64,000 bases of DNA from JBBATK01 sp044228285. Lineage in GTDB: Bacteria; Bacteroidota; Ignavibacteria; Kapaibacteriales; NICIL-2. The notes beneath the pieces are model-generated. The model did not search any database. It saw only the letters and a program-made list of their open reading frames with translations, and was not told the origin of the DNA. Where the stretch lies: the NCBI GenBank assembly GCA_044228285.1, contig JBGAVD010000002.1:62001-126000 (forward strand), read 5' to 3'. Position numbers and translations under genes: made by a program. Within the stretch, counting starts at the first letter, position 1, and each line of letters opens with the position of its first letter. Below, piece by piece: positions 61,790-64,000 of this stretch.

Positions 61790-62488
61790 ATGATTGCTTC
61801 AAGGCTCTGTCGGCGAATCAGTATCATCTTTGCGATTCTCTTCTCACTTTCTGCTCCAAGTGCCCATGCGCAATGCGATTCAGCAGATCTCAATCTTGAT
61901 GCTCGCATTGTGGCACAGCTTAATTCGATAGAGGCCACAAAGCCCACATCTCGCTTTGTTTCTTCCGCCATGCTGCCCCTTGCGCTGGGTCTGCCAGCAG
62001 TGCTTTACGGCATAGGGAGTTCATCTAAAGATCGCTATCTCGCAGAAACAGGTGTCGTTATGTTCTGCGCAGATGTTGCCTCGCTCGCGGTTGTGTTCGC
62101 CACGAAGAATATAGTGCAGCGCGAGCGCCCATTTCGTGCGTATCCCAATTGTATCACACCAGGAGCGGATGATGACTACTATTCGTTTCCTTCGGGTCAT
62201 GCTACTGGCTCTACTGTCATGGCAACCTATCTCAGCCTACGCTATCCCAAATGGTACGTTATCGCACCTTCCGTGTCGTATGCAGCATACACCTGGTACG
62301 CCAGGATGAATCTAGGAGTTCACTATCCAAGCGATATTCTGGTTGGCATCCTTGTCGGCGCTGCTACCGGAGTGCTAGCCTATGAGCTAAGCGATGAGCT
62401 TGCCCAGCGCGTTCCTGAGCTCTTGCCGACGGCAGGAATTGTGGCACCAACAGGCGGCACTCGCTTCAGCTTTTCCATACCGTTCTAA
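61790..62488 (+). CDS. PAP2-family phosphatase
   Basis: A 232-residue protein with a signal peptide (MIASRLCRRISIIFAILFSL, then SAPSAHAQ) and several TMs. The PAP2 motifs are present in order: KNIVQRERP (motif 1), FPSGH (motif 2) and ARMNLGVHYPSD (motif 3). Acts on polyprenyl- or lipid phosphates or is a related outer-envelope acid phosphatase. ATG 61790 is preferred since the signal starts there; a further in-frame ATG 45 bases upstream gives no signal at the terminus. Confidence 0.9.
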   Translation: MIASRLCRRISIIFAILFSLSAPSAHAQCDSADLNLDARIVAQLNSIEATKPTSRFVSSAMLPLALGLPAVLYGIGSSSKDRYLAETGVVMFCADVASLAVVFATKNIVQRERPFRAYPNCITPGADDDYYSFPSGHATGSTVMATYLSLRYPKWYVIAPSVSYAAYTWYARMNLGVHYPSDILVGILVGAATGVLAYELSDELAQRVPELLPTAGIVAPTGGTRFSFSIPF

Positions 62489-62918
62489 CTAGGCTGAGTG
62501 CTTATCGCATGCTGGCTGATATTCGGAGAACTGTTTGGCGCAATTCAGTAGCCGAACGCCATGACGTCTTCGTGACCAGACTACATGAGAGCAGAGACAG
62601 CATGCTGTTGTATCGCTGTTGCCTCTATCTTGATTCGAGGCACATCGATAGCCCAGCCTGTCTCCTCAATCTTTCGTAGGACTTTTCGAGTCGGAGCCCG
62701 TTAGACAGTAGTCTGAGATCCAAAAGTCTCAAGAAACGAGGCGGAAATCCTGCTCCGATCTAGCTAAGCAAGGACCGTGGAGGTTCAGATCTAAAGTCCT
62801 GTAGTCGGACGTGCAGGTAAGGCGATAGTGGCTCTCAATCGAACTCCGAACTCTGGCTCTTTCGTATCTTTGTAATCTGTGACCGATTGCCTCGATTACT
62901 CAAGCTGGACATAACTCC
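62489..62918. other. 430-base gap before the E1 gene
   Basis: No credible gene, tRNA or repeat is seen. TATCTTTG (62865-62872), about 45 bases ahead of the E1 GTG, fits the TAnnTTTG box and may be part of its promoter. Confidence 0.5.
62865..62872 (+). promoter_or_regulatory. TAnnTTTG box upstream of the E1 gene
   Basis: TATCTTTG lies 47 bases before the GTG start of the E1 dehydrogenase gene. No TTG lies at the expected -33 position; candidate only. Confidence 0.3.
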
Positions 62919-64000
62919 GTGAAAAATTCTAACGCATCCTCAGCACCGATTTCTGCTTCACCTACTGCTAATGGCAGCAGCAAGAAGAGTGCGGCGACAC
63001 CCCAGTGGACCTCCGACACTGAAGCCATCCTAAATGACTACCGAATAGCCTGTGAGAGTCGCCAAGCAAGCCTCTTGGGACGCAAAGAAGTTTTGTCCGG
63101 CAAGGCGAAGTTCGGAATCTTCGGCGATGGAAAAGAGATTGCCCAATTGGCAATGGCTCGCTCTTTCCAAAAAGGAGATTTCCGAAGTGGCTATTATCGC
63201 GATCAAACCTTCATGTTCGCAAAGGGGATTTCTAGTGTTCAGGAGTTCTTCGCACAACTCTATGCACACACGGATGTTGAAGCAGAACCAGCGTCAGCCG
63301 GACGTTCAATGAACGGTCACTTCGGCACCAGAAGCTTGAATGAAGATGGTTCGTGGAAGAACTTGATGGAGAACTACAATTCATCGGCGGATGTCTCCCC
63401 AACAGGATCTCAAATGCCGCGCCTCGTGGGCTTAGCCTATGCTTCGCGACTCTATCGTGAGATTGAAGAGCTGCAATCGATGACGAATTTTTCGAACAAA
63501 GGACAAGAAATCGCGTTTGGTACGATCGGTAATGCAAGCTCTGCAGAAGGTATGTTCTGGGAGGCTGTGGATGCCATTGGCGTGCTCCGCGCACCAGCTC
63601 TTATCTCCATCTGGGATGACGGTTACGGTATCTCCGTACCTAATGAGTTCCAACACACCAAGGGCGATCCCGGTGCCCTACTCAGTGGATTTCAACGTGA
63701 ATCTGGTGATAAAACTGGATATGATATTTATACAGTAAATGGTTGGGACTACCCAGCTCTCGTTGAAACCTACAAGCGCGCAACAGAACGGATTCGCAAT
63801 GAGGGATTTCCTGCGATCGTTCACGTGAAAGAACTGACACAGCCGCAAGGACACTCGACTTCTGGCTCACATGAACGTTATAAGTCGAAAGAGCGTCTGG
63901 CCTGGGAAGCTGAGTACGATGGACTTACGCGCATGCGCCAGTGGATTATTGGTCAAGGTATTGCCAGCGCAGAGAAGTTAGATGCCATCGATGCAAAAGC
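62919..64000 (+). CDS. 2-oxoacid dehydrogenase E1 component, 5' part
   Basis: The frame is open from GTG 62919 to the window end, so ~360 N-terminal residues are visible. After ~35 Ser/Ala-rich residues comes the E1-alpha type domain: ILNDYRIACESRQASLLGRK, FGDGKEIAQLAMARSFQKGD, FRSGYYRDQTFMFAKGI, AGRSMNGHFGTRSL, ADVSPTGSQMPRLVGLAYAS, the thiamine diphosphate region GTIGNASSAEGMFWEAVDAI and SIWDDGYGISVPNE. This pattern matches the Bacteroidota-type alpha-ketoacid dehydrogenase in which alpha and beta are fused; whether the beta part follows lies beyond the window. Confidence 0.9.
   Translation, partial: MKNSNASSAPISASPTANGSSKKSAATPQWTSDTEAILNDYRIACESRQASLLGRKEVLSGKAKFGIFGDGKEIAQLAMARSFQKGDFRSGYYRDQTFMFAKGISSVQEFFAQLYAHTDVEAEPASAGRSMNGHFGTRSLNEDGSWKNLMENYNSSADVSPTGSQMPRLVGLAYASRLYREIEELQSMTNFSNKGQEIAFGTIGNASSAEGMFWEAVDAIGVLRAPALISIWDDGYGISVPNEFQHTKGDPGALLSGFQRESGDKTGYDIYTVNGWDYPALVETYKRATERIRNEGFPAIVHVKELTQPQGHSTSGSHERYKSKERLAWEAEYDGLTRMRQWIIGQGIASAEKLDAIDAK

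Noticed and set aside
1..64000. tRNA, rRNA, CRISPR, IS elements, prophage genes, integrases
   Set aside because: Looked for tRNA-like cloverleaf ends, regularly spaced repeats, transposase motifs and integrase motifs in the gaps; none seen by eye. A covariance-model search would be decisive for small RNAs.

Overview
The window reads as a chromosomal segment of a Gram-negative bacterium of the Bacteroidota/Chlorobiota/Ignavibacteria side of the tree, possibly near Candidatus Kapabacteria. The sequence support is: zinc-ligand-free L36 and the long, zinc-free S14; a branched-chain-type E1 dehydrogenase of the kind known from Bacteroidota; an HPr kinase with no PTS genes beside it; a large TPR lipoprotein resembling SprE/PorW; an exported protein with a FlgD-like C-terminal domain; and several TAnnTTTG boxes ahead of genes. 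The placement is inference; no rRNA gene is present. Base composition is moderate (somewhat under 50 % GC) and coding density is high on both strands.

1-13183 (+) is the S10-spc-alpha ribosomal supercluster, entered inside rplB: rplB-rpsS-rplV-rpsC-rplP-rpmC-rpsQ-rplN-rplX-rplE-rpsN // rpsH-rplF-rplR-rpsE-rpmD-rplO-secY-map-infA-rpmJ-rpsM-rpsK // rpoA-rplQ. An intrinsic terminator, a promoter-like sequence and a structured leader split the spc part before rpsH. Long gaps flank rpsE. rpsD (S4), normally between rpsK and rpoA, is absent and a strong hairpin lies there. A terminator closes the cluster at 13204-13238. engB and purE follow.

14632-20255 (+) holds a Wzz-like chain-length protein, a polytopic polymerase/ligase-like protein, an unusual DxD glycosyltransferase, a HicB-like small protein and an exported TPR protein. 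20453-24914 (-) holds a PAS histidine kinase, the SprE-like TPR lipoprotein and hprK. 25095-31259 (+) is a complete tripartite efflux/export operon: TolC-like channel, MacA-like adaptor, MacB-like ATPase and two MacB/FtsX-type permeases.

31695-49970 is entirely on the minus strand: an exported FlgD-domain protein, an S1-like protein, a Nudix hydrolase, an RsuA/RluB-like protein that has lost its catalytic Asp, a surface polysaccharide cluster (GT4, GT2 fused to a degenerate phosphoglycosyl transferase, DPM1-like GT2, WbaP-like initiating transferase, Wza-like export protein, WecB-like epimerase) with accA embedded in it, a TMTC-like GT-C/TPR membrane protein, and a DEAD-box helicase with a DbpA-type RNA-binding domain.

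50520-64000: asnS and a Rieske protein (+), a hotdog thioesterase and smc (-), an exported transglutaminase-like protein (+), a minus-strand block fliO-like-mreB-mreC-mreD, a PAP2 phosphatase (+), and the 5' part of an E1 2-oxoacid dehydrogenase gene running off the end. No tRNA, rRNA, CRISPR array, insertion sequence or prophage was seen. The best leads for novelty are the split spc operon with its leader, the catalytically dead pseudouridine synthase homologue, the GT2/dead-PGT fusion, the orphan fliO ahead of mreBCD, and the repeated TTTTCCAC boxes at the smc promoter.
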